Assembly (NCBI GenBank): GCA_019119685.1
Contig: DWWN01000002.1
Location: 1 to 58,122 of the forward strand
Source of the DNA: Candidatus Faecalibacterium faecigallinarum
GTDB taxonomy: Bacteria > Bacillota > Clostridia > Oscillospirales > Ruminococcaceae
Direction: 5' to 3'
DNA: 58,122 nt
This document shows, one piece after another, positions 15,924-24,103 of this stretch; the stretch's first letter is position 1, and every line of letters starts with the position of its first letter. The notes under the pieces are model-generated. The model did no database searches. It was given only the letters and a program-made list of their open reading frames with translations, and had not been told where the DNA came from. The translations under genes were made by a program, and so were the position numbers.

Positions 15924-17615
15924 TCAGACCTTCGTTTCGCTGTTATGCTGCGCCTTGAAGTAGCTGCGCAGGCTGTTGACCACGATGGTCAGGCCCAGAG
16001 CGATGAGCAGCACGGCGATGATGAGCTGCAGGCCCTCCAGCATGAAGGTGGTGCTGCCGGCCTGGATGGCCTGGATCAGGGCGATCAGGCGCTCCACCAG
16101 GGCGGTGAAGGTGACGCACAGCATGATGATGAGCGGCGGGAAGAGCATCTTGTTGTTCCGGCCAGTCACTTTGAGGAAGACGCACAGGGTGACCAGCACC
16201 AGGGCGCTCAGCAGCTGGTTGGCCGAACCGAACAGGGGCCAGATGTTGGAGTAGCCCACCTTGGTCAGAATGAAGCCGCACACGAGGGTGACGACGGTGG
16301 CAAAGTAGGTGTTGCACAGCAGCTTGCGCCAGCCCTCAGCGTGGGCCATGTCGTCCACGCTGAACAGCTCCTGGAAGCTCATGCGGCCGATGCGGGCCAC
16401 GGCGTCCAGGCTGGTCAGGGCCAGAGCCGACACGCACATGGTCATAAAACACTGGGCCACGTACACCGGCACGCCGAACATCTCGAGGAAGCCGGCCACA
16501 CCGCGGCTGAAGATCTGGAACGGGGTGCCGGCGGCAGCGGTGCCGTCCGCAGCGGCGGAAGCGCCCGCCACACACAGGGCCAGGGTGGCCAGCAGGCTCT
16601 CCAGCACCATGGCGCCGTAGCCGACTTTCAGCATATCCTTCTCGTTGGAGACGGTCTTGGAGGAGGTGCCCGAGGACACCAGGCTGTGGAAGCCGGACAC
16701 CGCACCGCAGGCCACCGTCACGAACAGGATGGGGAACAGATCGCCCAGGCTGTCATTGTGGAAGCCGGTAAAGACGGGCAGGTTCATGGTGGGGTGGGCC
16801 ACCAGCAGGCCCACCACGGCGCCCGCGATCATGCCGATGAACATGAAGGTGGTCATGTAGTCGCGGGGCTGTTTCAGCAGCCACATGGGCAGCACCGCCG
16901 CAAAGAAGATGTACACAAAGGTGATGTAGGTCCAGGTATTCTGGTCGGCGATGATGGGGGCCATCATGCCCAGGGCCAGGGCAGCCACCGTGCAGACCAG
17001 GCCCACCGCGGCTTCCTTCCAGCCGGTGAAGCGGAACTTCTTCTGCAGCAGGCCGAAGATCATGGCAAAGACGATGAAGAGCAGCGAGATGGTGCCGGCC
17101 GCGCCGTTGGACTGGGCGGCCTCCACCAGAGCGCCGTCGGTGCCAAAGGCGTTGAAGGTGCCGGCCACCATATCCGCAAAGGCGGCGATCACCAGCAGGG
17201 TGAACAGCCAGCAGAACAGCAGAAAGAGCTTGCGGCCCAGCTTGCCGATGTACTTTTCGATCAGCAGGCCCATGGACTTGCCCTCGTTTTTCACACTGGC
17301 GTACAGCGCGCCGAAGTCGGTCACAGCGCCGAAGAAGATGCCGCCCAGCAGGATCCACAGCAGCACTGGCAGCCAGCCGAAGGCGGCCGCCTGGATCGCG
17401 CCGGTGACGGGGCCGGCGCCCGCAATGGAGCTGAACTGATGGCTGAACACGGTCCAGCCGTCGGTGGGCACATAGTCCTTGCCGTCATTGAAGCGGACGG
17501 CAGGGGTCTTGGCGGTGGGGTCGATGCCCCAGGTCCGGGCGATCCAGCGCCCATACAGGGCATAGGCCGCGATCAGACACACCGCCGCGATCAGGACGAT
17601 TACAAGTGTGTTCAT
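15924..17615 (-). CDS. cstA: Carbon starvation protein CstA (peptide/pyruvate transporter)
   Basis: Multi-pass inner-membrane permease of the CstA family, linked to uptake of peptides or pyruvate under carbon limitation. The 563-residue product starts MNTLVIVLIAAVCLIAAYAL and contains the family signature GWTVFSHQFSSIAGAGPVTG followed by many hydrophobic helices. Conserved blocks VTDFGALYASVKNEGKSMG and SGTSSKTVSNEKDM are present. A long 5' leader (~210 bases) with a terminator-like hairpin and an upstream palindrome suggests regulated expression. Confidence 0.93.
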   Translation of the reverse strand: MNTLVIVLIAAVCLIAAYALYGRWIARTWGIDPTAKTPAVRFNDGKDYVPTDGWTVFSHQFSSIAGAGPVTGAIQAAAFGWLPVLLWILLGGIFFGAVTDFGALYASVKNEGKSMGLLIEKYIGKLGRKLFLLFCWLFTLLVIAAFADMVAGTFNAFGTDGALVEAAQSNGAAGTISLLFIVFAMIFGLLQKKFRFTGWKEAAVGLVCTVAALALGMMAPIIADQNTWTYITFVYIFFAAVLPMWLLKQPRDYMTTFMFIGMIAGAVVGLLVAHPTMNLPVFTGFHNDSLGDLFPILFVTVACGAVSGFHSLVSSGTSSKTVSNEKDMLKVGYGAMVLESLLATLALCVAGASAAADGTAAAGTPFQIFSRGVAGFLEMFGVPVYVAQCFMTMCVSALALTSLDAVARIGRMSFQELFSVDDMAHAEGWRKLLCNTYFATVVTLVCGFILTKVGYSNIWPLFGSANQLLSALVLVTLCVFLKVTGRNNKMLFPPLIIMLCVTFTALVERLIALIQAIQAGSTTFMLEGLQLIIAVLLIALGLTIVVNSLRSYFKAQHNSETKV

Positions 17616-17681
17616 GATTTTCCCCTTCTCTTATCGTTTGGATTTGCCTTTGCAGGCTGTTCCGCCGGCCGGATGCGCTGC

Positions 17682-17733
17682 AAAAAAGCCCCCGCCTCTG
17701 CGCGCAGGGTGCTGCCGCAGGGGCGAAGGCTTT
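17682..17733 (-). terminator. Terminator-like hairpin inside the cstA leader (candidate attenuator)
   Basis: On the minus strand AAAGCC-CGCC-CTGC pairs with GCAG-GGCG-GGCTTT, followed by further T residues. It lies between the cstA promoter and its start codon, where a terminator would stop transcription before the gene unless opened. The ~95 bases before it form no riboswitch class I recognise. Confidence 0.55.
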
Positions 17734-17833
17734 GGAGGTGGGTCTGAAAACGCCGCAACACTTGGGTCTTCAGCCGCACACTGGACAAGGATACGCCGCG
17801 CTGCTGCCGGGCATCTGGCTTTTGGATGTCCTA

Positions 17834-17862
17834 ACAGTAACACGATGATGAAATGCTGTCAA
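17834..17862 (-). promoter_or_regulatory. cstA promoter
   Basis: On the minus strand TTGACA (17857-17862) and TACTGT (17834-17839) are spaced by 17 bases. Transcription would begin near 17827, giving a leader of about 210 bases. Confidence 0.6.
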
Positions 17863-17885
17863 CTGTCTGATGAATGTTTGTATGG

Positions 17886-17905
17886 TGTGATAAAACTATA
17901 TCACA
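17886..17905 (-). promoter_or_regulatory. Palindromic operator upstream of the cstA promoter
   Basis: TGTGATA-n6-TATCACA is a perfect 7-bp inverted repeat 23 bases upstream of the -35 box, a position typical of an activator. The half-sites look like CRP/FNR-type TGTGA, but the spacing between TGTGA and TCACA is 10 rather than 6. Confidence 0.45.
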
Positions 17906-17940
17906 AATGTGAGCAAACTTTGAACAAATTTTGACCGGGT

Positions 17941-18492
17941 TTACAGCTCGTCTTCGGTCAGCTTGTTGATGAGCAGCTGGTAGATCTCGTTGCCCTTGAG
18001 GATGAACTGCTTTTTGACCAGTTCGGCGGTCAGGCGGTCGGGCATCCCCAGTTCCAGGCAGAACAGCCGCTCGTCCAGCCGGTTGATCATGCAGCGGACA
18101 GTGCAGTGGCCGTCCTGGCGTTCCGAGATGACGGCGCTGTACTCGGCCTGTTTGCGGGTCCACAGCTGGGCCTTGACCACGGCGGCCACCGCCCGCTCCC
18201 GCACCGAGAGGGGCAGGTCCTGGGTCAGTTCCCGGGCCACCCGGCGGCCCTTGGAGGTGATGGTGTATTCGCCCTTCTCACACTCCACCAGGCCCTGGCG
18301 GCGGATATCGTCCAGGCAGGAGCCGATCTCGAAGTAGTTGACAAGCTGGGCGTCTGTGAGGGCGGTCTCCAGCTGGTGCTGGGTTACAGGCCCGGTGTGC
18401 TGGACCAGATAGCACAGCAGCAGACGGATCTCGGTGCTGCTGGTCAGTCCGCCGGGCCGGACCCCGGCGGTAAAAGCATCGCGTTCAGCCAT
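17941..18492 (-). CDS. DUF4364 family protein (winged-helix-like)
   Basis: A 183-residue soluble protein resembling the Clostridia-specific DUF4364 family, whose role is not established. The N-terminal ~80 residues (LLLCYLVQHTGPVTQHQLETAL ... LVECEKGEYTITSKGRRVA, shown in part) have the helix pattern and wing typical of winged-helix regulators. The C-terminal half is mixed alpha/beta. Own promoter lies inside the upstream S1-domain gene; cstA follows downstream on the same strand with its own promoter. Confidence 0.7.
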   Translation of the reverse strand: MAERDAFTAGVRPGGLTSSTEIRLLLCYLVQHTGPVTQHQLETALTDAQLVNYFEIGSCLDDIRRQGLVECEKGEYTITSKGRRVARELTQDLPLSVRERAVAAVVKAQLWTRKQAEYSAVISERQDGHCTVRCMINRLDERLFCLELGMPDRLTAELVKKQFILKGNEIYQLLINKLTEDEL

Positions 18493-18557
18493 GGTATCTT
18501 CACATCCTTTATGCTCGGGCGGGCTCGCCCCGCCGGATTGGTTGCGGTATCGCTACC

Positions 18558-18586
18558 AGTATAAAATGTTTTGGGCCGGATTTCAA
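18558..18586 (-). promoter_or_regulatory. Promoter of the DUF4364 gene
   Basis: On the minus strand TTGAAA (18581-18586) and TATACT (18558-18563) are 17 bases apart. The -35 box overlaps the last codons of the S1-domain gene. Confidence 0.6.
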
Positions 18587-19518
18587 GCGCGATTGCAGGC
18601 GGGCAGGGCAAATTCGGTCACGATCTGCTTTTTGCTCTCGGGGGTGGAGTAGACCCAGCGGTCGATGTGCCCCTCGGTGAGGAAGTAGTGCAGGTCGAAC
18701 CGGTGGTTCTGGCCCAGGGCCCGGTTGACGATCACCAGCTTGATCTTCATTTTTTCAGGCAGGATGCTCTTGATGTAGACGCTGACCGCCTGGCCGGGGC
18801 GCAGGTCGGGACAGCTCTCAGCCAGGCCGGCCAGGTTGGGCGCGATCTCCACAAAGGTGCCGTAATCCTCGATGCTGCGCACGATGCCCACCACCGTCTC
18901 GCCGGGGGAAAAGGCCGCGGCGTTCTCGGCCCAGGTGCCCAGCAGTTCCCGGATGGTCAAAACGAACCGCCCCTGGCTGTCCCGGCTGCGGATGGCGCAG
19001 AGGATCTGCTGGCCCACGCTGACCCGGTCGGCGGGTGAGGAGATGCGGCTGACCGACATGCAGTCGATGGGCAGCAGGGCGCTGATGCCGCACCCCACGT
19101 CGCAGAAGGCCCCGAAGGACTCGATGTGGGTCACTGCGCAGGGCAGGATGTCCCCCGGCTCGAGGGTGTCGAGGTATTCCTCACGGCACATCTGCTGGGC
19201 TTTGGCGCGGGACAGGCGGCAGAAGGGCCGGCCTTCGGCGTCCTCCTCCAGGCTTTCGATCACAAAGCAGGTGGCCCGGCCCACCCTCGTCAGCACGGCG
19301 ATGTCCCGCACCGCGCCGGTGTCCGCGCCCTCGGCGCAGGCGGTAAAGGGCATCACGCCCCGCACCCCGCCCAGGTCGAACCGCAGCTGGCGGTGGGTGT
19401 CAAAGGCCAGGGCGGTGGCCTGCAGGATCTCCCCGCTGGCGATGGCGGCGCGCAGCTCGGCGATGCTCAGGCGGGAAGCGTCGCGGTAATTGCCTTCGGT
19501 CCGAAATGTTTGCATCAT
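18583..19518 (-). CDS. S1 RNA-binding domain protein
   Basis: A 311-residue protein with two clear S1 (OB-fold) repeats: one around LEPGDILPCAVTHIESFGAF and one around FSPGETVVGIVRSIEDYGTF, followed by a further beta-rich segment. It resembles the short, S1-like proteins of Clostridia rather than full ribosomal protein S1, which has four or more repeats. Likely binds RNA or ribosomes; the substrate is unknown. It ends just at the promoter for the next leftward gene. Confidence 0.75.
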   Translation of the reverse strand: MMQTFRTEGNYRDASRLSIAELRAAIASGEILQATALAFDTHRQLRFDLGGVRGVMPFTACAEGADTGAVRDIAVLTRVGRATCFVIESLEEDAEGRPFCRLSRAKAQQMCREEYLDTLEPGDILPCAVTHIESFGAFCDVGCGISALLPIDCMSVSRISSPADRVSVGQQILCAIRSRDSQGRFVLTIRELLGTWAENAAAFSPGETVVGIVRSIEDYGTFVEIAPNLAGLAESCPDLRPGQAVSVYIKSILPEKMKIKLVIVNRALGQNHRFDLHYFLTEGHIDRWVYSTPESKKQIVTEFALPACNRA

Positions 19519-19621
19519 CTTTCATTCCTCTTTCTTCAGTTCAGTTGCATGATGGCGGCGGGGCGCTTGGTCCGGCCCCGCTACCAGCATATGCAAAATT
19601 TTTGTGTGCTAGTTGTATTCC

Positions 19622-19650
19622 TTGAAATTTGCCTGGGTTTAGACTATACT
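19622..19650 (+). promoter_or_regulatory. Promoter of DUF951-prfA-tsaC-coaE operon
   Basis: TTGAAA (19622-19627) and TATACT (19645-19650) with a 17-base spacer, followed by a short GC inverted repeat (GGCC TTTCC GGCC). Confidence 0.65.
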
Positions 19651-19702
19651 ATGGAATGCGGCCTTTCCGGCCGCCATTGCCACACAGAAAGGAGCCTGTC
19701 GA

Positions 19703-19894
19703 ATGGATATCACTGTCGGGGACATCATTCAGACCAGGAAAAAGCACCCCTGCGGCGCTTCGAGCTTTGAAGTGCTGCGGGTGGGGATGGACTTCCGCAT
19801 CCGCTGCACAGGCTGCGGGCGTGAGGTCATGCTGCCCCGCGTCAAGATCGAAAAGAACATCAAAAAGGTGATCAAGCCCGAGGGTCGGCCGTAG
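19703..19894 (+). CDS. DUF951 domain-containing protein
   Basis: A 63-residue protein starting MDITVGDIIQTRKKHPCG, with the family's CxxCGR pattern (CTGCGREVMLPR) and the Lys-rich end KIEKNIKKV. DUF951 is a small, widespread Firmicutes family of unknown function, predicted to be a nucleic-acid-binding beta-barrel. AAAGGAG lies upstream of the ATG. It leads the prfA operon here. Confidence 0.85.
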   Translation: MDITVGDIIQTRKKHPCGASSFEVLRVGMDFRIRCTGCGREVMLPRVKIEKNIKKVIKPEGRP

Positions 19895-19943
19895 CGGCCT
19901 TTTTGCACCAGATACACACCCGATGCAGAAAGGAGAACCCCCT

Positions 19944-21023
19944 TTGTCGCTGGAACAACAGATGGAGGCGGTCAGCCGCCGCTTTGAGGAGCTGGCCCAC
20001 CGGCTGAACCAGCCCGAGACCGCCGCCGACCCGGCCCAGTTCCGCCGCCTGATGCAGGAATACCACGAGGCCGAGCCGGCCGTGGCCGCCTACCGCTCGC
20101 TCAAAACCGAGCAGGACCACCTGGCGCAGGCAAAAGCCCTGCTCACCGGGGACGAGCCCCTGGAGCCGGACTTCAAACAAATGATACAGCAGGAGATCTG
20201 CGAAAAAACGAAATCCGTGGCGGAGCTGGAACAATCTTTGAAAATGCTCCTGCTGCCCAAGGACGAATACGACGGCCGCAGCGTGATCGTAGAGGTGCGC
20301 AGCGGGGTGGGCGGCGAGGAAGCCGCCCTCTTTGCCCACAGCCTGGTGCGGATGTACAGCATGTACGCCCAGGCCCACCGCTGGCAGATGGAACTGCTCA
20401 ACCTGAGCGAGACCGAGCTGGGCGGCGTGCGGGAAGCCGTGTTCGCGGTCAACGGGCAGGGGGCCTACAGCCGCCTCAAATTTGAAAGCGGGGTGCACCG
20501 CGTCCAGCGTGTGCCCGACACCGAGACCCAGGGCCGCATCCACACCTCCACCGCGACGGTGGCGGTGCTGCCCCAGGCCGACGAGGTGGACGTGGAGCTG
20601 GACATGAAGGACCTGCGGATCGACACCTTCCGTTCATCCGGCGCGGGCGGCCAGCATATCAATAAAACGTCCAGCGCCATCCGCATCACCCACCTGCCCA
20701 CCGGCATGGTGGTGGAGTGTCAGAACGAGCGCAGCCAGTTCCAGAACAAGGACAAGGCGCTGGAGATCCTGCGCAGCCGCCTGCTGGCCCAGAAAAAGGC
20801 CGAGCAGCAAAACGCCATCAACGCCGGCCGTCAGGCCCAGGTGGGCACCGGCGACCGCAGCGAGAAGATACGCACCTACAATTTCCCGCAGGACCGCTGC
20901 ACCGACCACCGCATCGGCCTGACCGTCCACAACCTCGACAAGATCATGGACGGCGGCCTGGACGAGGTGCTGGACGCGCTGATCCTGCACGAGCAGGCGG
21001 AAAAGCTGAGCAAACTGCAATAA
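19944..21023 (+). CDS. prfA: Peptide chain release factor 1
   Basis: Recognises UAA/UAG stops and triggers peptide release. The 359-residue product has the GGQ motif in SSGAGGQHINKTSSAIR and normal RF1 length. An AAAGGAGAA ribosome-binding site (19929-19937) lies between an upstream in-frame ATG (19923) and TTG 19944, so TTG is the likely start. The codon-recognition loop region falls in the middle of the protein as expected. Confidence 0.94.
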   Translation: MSLEQQMEAVSRRFEELAHRLNQPETAADPAQFRRLMQEYHEAEPAVAAYRSLKTEQDHLAQAKALLTGDEPLEPDFKQMIQQEICEKTKSVAELEQSLKMLLLPKDEYDGRSVIVEVRSGVGGEEAALFAHSLVRMYSMYAQAHRWQMELLNLSETELGGVREAVFAVNGQGAYSRLKFESGVHRVQRVPDTETQGRIHTSTATVAVLPQADEVDVELDMKDLRIDTFRSSGAGGQHINKTSSAIRITHLPTGMVVECQNERSQFQNKDKALEILRSRLLAQKKAEQQNAINAGRQAQVGTGDRSEKIRTYNFPQDRCTDHRIGLTVHNLDKIMDGGLDEVLDALILHEQAEKLSKLQ

Positions 21024-21046
21024 GCATAAAAGAAAGCGTAAGAACT

Positions 21047-22075
21047 ATGAGCATCGAAACCCTTCTCTGCCCGGCGGACGAGGCGGGCGTCGCCCGCGCC
21101 GCCGCCCTGCTGCGGCAGGGGGAGATCATCGCCCTGCCCACCGAGACGGTCTACGGCATTGCCGCCGACGCCCGCAACGGCAGCGCGGTCAAAAAGATCT
21201 TTGCGGCCAAGGGCCGCCCCCAGGATAACCCCCTCATCGTCCACATCGACGATATCAATATGCTGCCGGGGCTGGTCAGCGAGTTCCCTGAGCGGGCCCA
21301 GCTGCTGGCCGCGGCCTTCTGGCCGGGGCCGCTGACCATCATCATGCCCCGGGGCCCCGAAGTGGCAGACGAGTGCTGCGCCGGGCTGGATACGGTGGGT
21401 ATCCGTATGCCCAGCCACCCGGTGGTGCGCCAGGTCATCGAGGCCAGCGGCTGCGCCTTTGCGGCCCCATCGGCCAACCTTTCGGGCAAGCCCAGCCCCA
21501 CCACCGCCCAGGACGTCTGGACCGATATGCAGGGCCGCCTGCCCCTGATTTTGGACGGCGGGCCCTGCGCGGTGGGGGTGGAATCCACCGTCGTGTCGGT
21601 GGTGGGGGAAAAGCCCGTCCTGTTCCGGCCCGGCTACATCACTCTGGAGGACCTGGAGCGGGCTTTGGGGGAGGAAGTAGAACTTTCCCCCGCCATCCTC
21701 GAAAAGCTGGCCGAGGGCGAAGTGGCCCGCAGCCCCGGCATGAAATACAAGCACTATGCCCCCAAGGCGGACATCACCATTCTGGACGGGACCTTTGAAC
21801 AGTTCAAAGCCTATGTGGAGGCCCACGCCGGCCAGGACCCCGCCTGCCTGTGCTTTACCGGCGAAGGGGCAAAGCTCGCGCCCTTCCCCTGCGTCGAGTA
21901 CGGCCGGGAAGGGGACGGGGCCGATCAGTCCAAACACATTTTCCGCAGCCTGCGGGCTCTGGATGAACAGGGCGACCGGGTGGTCTACGCCCGCTGCCCG
22001 CGAAAGGACGGCGTTTCCATGGCGGTGTACAACCGCCTGATCCGCGCCGCGGCGTTCCGGGTGGTCGCGCTATGA
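21047..22075 (+). CDS. tsaC: L-threonylcarbamoyladenylate synthase (Sua5/TsaC type)
   Basis: Makes threonylcarbamoyl-AMP for t6A37 tRNA modification. The 342-residue product has the YrdC core (LRQGEIIALPTETVYGIAAD, KKIFAAKGRPQDNPLIVHI, FAAPSANLSGKPSPT, ESTVVSV) and the extra C-terminal Sua5 domain (from about 220), so it is the long Sua5 form. The stop overlaps the coaE start (ATGA). Confidence 0.93.
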   Translation: MSIETLLCPADEAGVARAAALLRQGEIIALPTETVYGIAADARNGSAVKKIFAAKGRPQDNPLIVHIDDINMLPGLVSEFPERAQLLAAAFWPGPLTIIMPRGPEVADECCAGLDTVGIRMPSHPVVRQVIEASGCAFAAPSANLSGKPSPTTAQDVWTDMQGRLPLILDGGPCAVGVESTVVSVVGEKPVLFRPGYITLEDLERALGEEVELSPAILEKLAEGEVARSPGMKYKHYAPKADITILDGTFEQFKAYVEAHAGQDPACLCFTGEGAKLAPFPCVEYGREGDGADQSKHIFRSLRALDEQGDRVVYARCPRKDGVSMAVYNRLIRAAAFRVVAL

Positions 22076-22695
22076 TGACGGTAGGCATCACCGGCCGCAG
22101 CGGATGCGGCAAGTCCACCGTGACCGCCTGCTTTGCGGCCCACGGGGTGCCGGTGGCAGACGCCGACCAGATCTCCCGGCAGGTGCTGCAGCCCGGCTCC
22201 CCGGTGCTGGCGCAGCTGGCCGCGCGCTTCGGCGGCGACATTTTGAGCGGGGACGGCGTTTTGGACCGGCGGCTGCTGGCCGACCGGGCCTTTGCCACCC
22301 CCGAGGGCAAGGCCGCCCTGGACGCCATCACCCACCCGGCCATCGTCCGCCAGATCGAAGCCGCCCGCCAGGCGGCCCTGCAGGCGGGCAGCCCCCTCTT
22401 TGTCATCGACGGGGCGGTGCTGGTGGGCAGCGTCATCGACGGCATCTGGGACCGCCTGATCGTGGTCACAGCCCCCTATGAAGTGAGCGTGGAGCGGATC
22501 GTGGCCCGGGACGGCATCCGCCCCGAGATGGCCCGCCGCCGGCTGGACGCCCAGCTGCCCGAGGCAGCGCTGGCGGCCCGGGCGGACATCGTGCTGGCCA
22601 ACGACGGCACGCGGGAGCAGCTGCACCAGAAAGCCGAGGCCCTGGCGGCCCGGCTCCTGGCCGAAGCGGAAAGGGGAGGTGGCCTGCCGGTTTGA
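22072..22695 (+). CDS. coaE: Dephospho-CoA kinase
   Basis: Last step of CoA synthesis. The 207-residue product begins MMTVGITGRSGCGKSTVTAC with a P-loop and contains VPVADADQISRQVLQPG and THPAIVRQIE, typical of CoaE. It overlaps tsaC by 4 bases and its stop overlaps the TTG start of the next gene. The penultimate CoA gene, coaD, lies 25 kb away. Confidence 0.93.
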   Translation: MMTVGITGRSGCGKSTVTACFAAHGVPVADADQISRQVLQPGSPVLAQLAARFGGDILSGDGVLDRRLLADRAFATPEGKAALDAITHPAIVRQIEAARQAALQAGSPLFVIDGAVLVGSVIDGIWDRLIVVTAPYEVSVERIVARDGIRPEMARRRLDAQLPEAALAARADIVLANDGTREQLHQKAEALAARLLAEAERGGGLPV

Positions 22696-23258
22696 AACTG
22701 CATACAAAACTCCTCTCCCTGGTGCTGGCCGCGGCGCTGCTGCTCTGCCTGCCCACCGCCCTGCGCCGGATCGAGGAGCAGATCTACCCCTGCCGCTACG
22801 CCGGCGTCGTCGAGGGCTATGCGGCCGCGTATGAGATGGACCCGCTGCTCATCTACACCTTTGTGCGCACCGAGAGCGGCTTTGACCCCGAGGCGGTGTC
22901 CAGCGTGGGGGCCCGCGGCCTGATGCAGATGACCGAGGAAACGTTCGAGTGGATCAAGACCAAGATCGCGCCCGACGAGCCCCTGACCTTCGACGACCTG
23001 TTCGACCCGGCCTGCGCGGTCCGGTTTGGAGCGTATTACCTGCGGCTGTGCCTGGACCGCTACGGCGGGGACGTGGCCACCGCCGCGGCCGCCTATCACA
23101 GCGGCTGGGGCACGGTGGACAGCCTGCTGAACCACGAGGACTACACCGGCGACGGCAAGACCCTGCCCTCCTTCCCCTACAGCCGGATGAACCACTACGT
23201 GGAGAAGATCCTCCACTGCTACAAACGCTATACGGAGCTTTACGGCCCAATGTCCTAA
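22692..23258 (+). CDS. Lytic transglycosylase, SLT domain
   Basis: Cleaves peptidoglycan with formation of 1,6-anhydro sugars outside the membrane. The 188-residue product has an N-terminal membrane anchor/signal (about 5-22) and an SLT domain with the catalytic glutamate in RTESGFDPEAVS (Glu61), GARGLMQM, and the AAAAYHSGWG motif. Start is TTG 22692 after a GGGGAGG site. It is co-translated with coaE. Confidence 0.87.
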   Translation: MKLHTKLLSLVLAAALLLCLPTALRRIEEQIYPCRYAGVVEGYAAAYEMDPLLIYTFVRTESGFDPEAVSSVGARGLMQMTEETFEWIKTKIAPDEPLTFDDLFDPACAVRFGAYYLRLCLDRYGGDVATAAAAYHSGWGTVDSLLNHEDYTGDGKTLPSFPYSRMNHYVEKILHCYKRYTELYGPMS

Positions 23259-23276
23259 ACCGTGCAAGGAGCGCTT

Positions 23277-24008
23277 ATGATACCCACAAGAACGACCGAT
23301 CAAGCCTTTTCCGCATTGTTTTCCTTTTCCCGTCCTTTTTCCGAGCACCTGACCAAACGGGAGGACGACCAGCTGCGGGACAAGTACGACCATAACTCCT
23401 TTTTCTATGAGGGACAGCCCTCTGTGGAAGAAGTCCGGCAAGCACTGGCCTACCAAAAAGCGCGGAGAGATGCCTTCCTTAAACTGGAAGGTTATGCGCC
23501 GCTGGAGCGGTCCTTCGGACTGGAAGGGGAAGAAACGCTGACCATGGTCCTGCCGGAACAGGCGGACCCCGGCGCCTGGAAGATCAACCCCGCCGTCTCC
23601 ATCGGCGCGCCCGACTTCGAGCAGCTGGAGCGCAACGAGCTGCGCTACTACGGCCCACTGTACGGGGAGGATTTCACCCTGCGCAACAACCGCCGCCTGC
23701 GGGAAAAACTGACCTACCACGGCGCTTACCTGGACGGGAAGCTGGCCGGGTCCTGCTACACCTGGTCTGCCGGCGGCTGCACCTGTCTGGACAGCCTGCT
23801 GGTGGACAGCGCCTTCCGGCACCGGTATGTGGCGTCGACCCTGCTCAGGGCCATGGCAGAACAGGCAAGGCGGGAGGGCGCGGTCCTGTACCTCCACGCC
23901 GACCCGGAGGACACCCCCAAGGATATGTACGCCAGGATGGGGTTCCAGGTGGTGGACCGGGTCTATGAATACCTCTGCACCGACTTTGCCAAGCTGCAGC
24001 CGGACTAA
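23277..24008 (+). CDS. GNAT family N-acetyltransferase
   Basis: A 243-residue protein whose C-terminal half is a GNAT fold: SLLVDSAFRHRYVASTLLRA matches motif A (acetyl-CoA binding, V.xxxRxxxxxxxLL) and YARMGFQVVDR matches motif B. The N-terminal ~110 residues form a separate domain of unknown type. AAGGAG and ATG at 23277 mark the start. The acceptor substrate is unknown. Confidence 0.7.
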   Translation: MIPTRTTDQAFSALFSFSRPFSEHLTKREDDQLRDKYDHNSFFYEGQPSVEEVRQALAYQKARRDAFLKLEGYAPLERSFGLEGEETLTMVLPEQADPGAWKINPAVSIGAPDFEQLERNELRYYGPLYGEDFTLRNNRRLREKLTYHGAYLDGKLAGSCYTWSAGGCTCLDSLLVDSAFRHRYVASTLLRAMAEQARREGAVLYLHADPEDTPKDMYARMGFQVVDRVYEYLCTDFAKLQPD

Positions 24009-24103
24009 CTGGGTCCGGTGATCACGCTATACGGGGCTTTGCGGCCCCAGTATATAAAAAGAAAGAGGCCCCGTGCCTCAGGAACAGAAAGGGATAAGGT
24101 AAC

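Noticed and set aside
17770-17814. 14-codon frame (minus strand) ending YPCPVCG in the cstA leader as a leader peptide
   Set aside because: It would start only about 13 bases after the predicted transcription start with no ribosome-binding site, so translation is doubtful.
17886-17905. cstA palindrome as a Rex or CRP site
   Set aside because: Rex needs TTGTGAA-n4-TTCACAA and CRP TGTGA-n6-TCACA; here the spacing between TGTGA and TCACA is 10.
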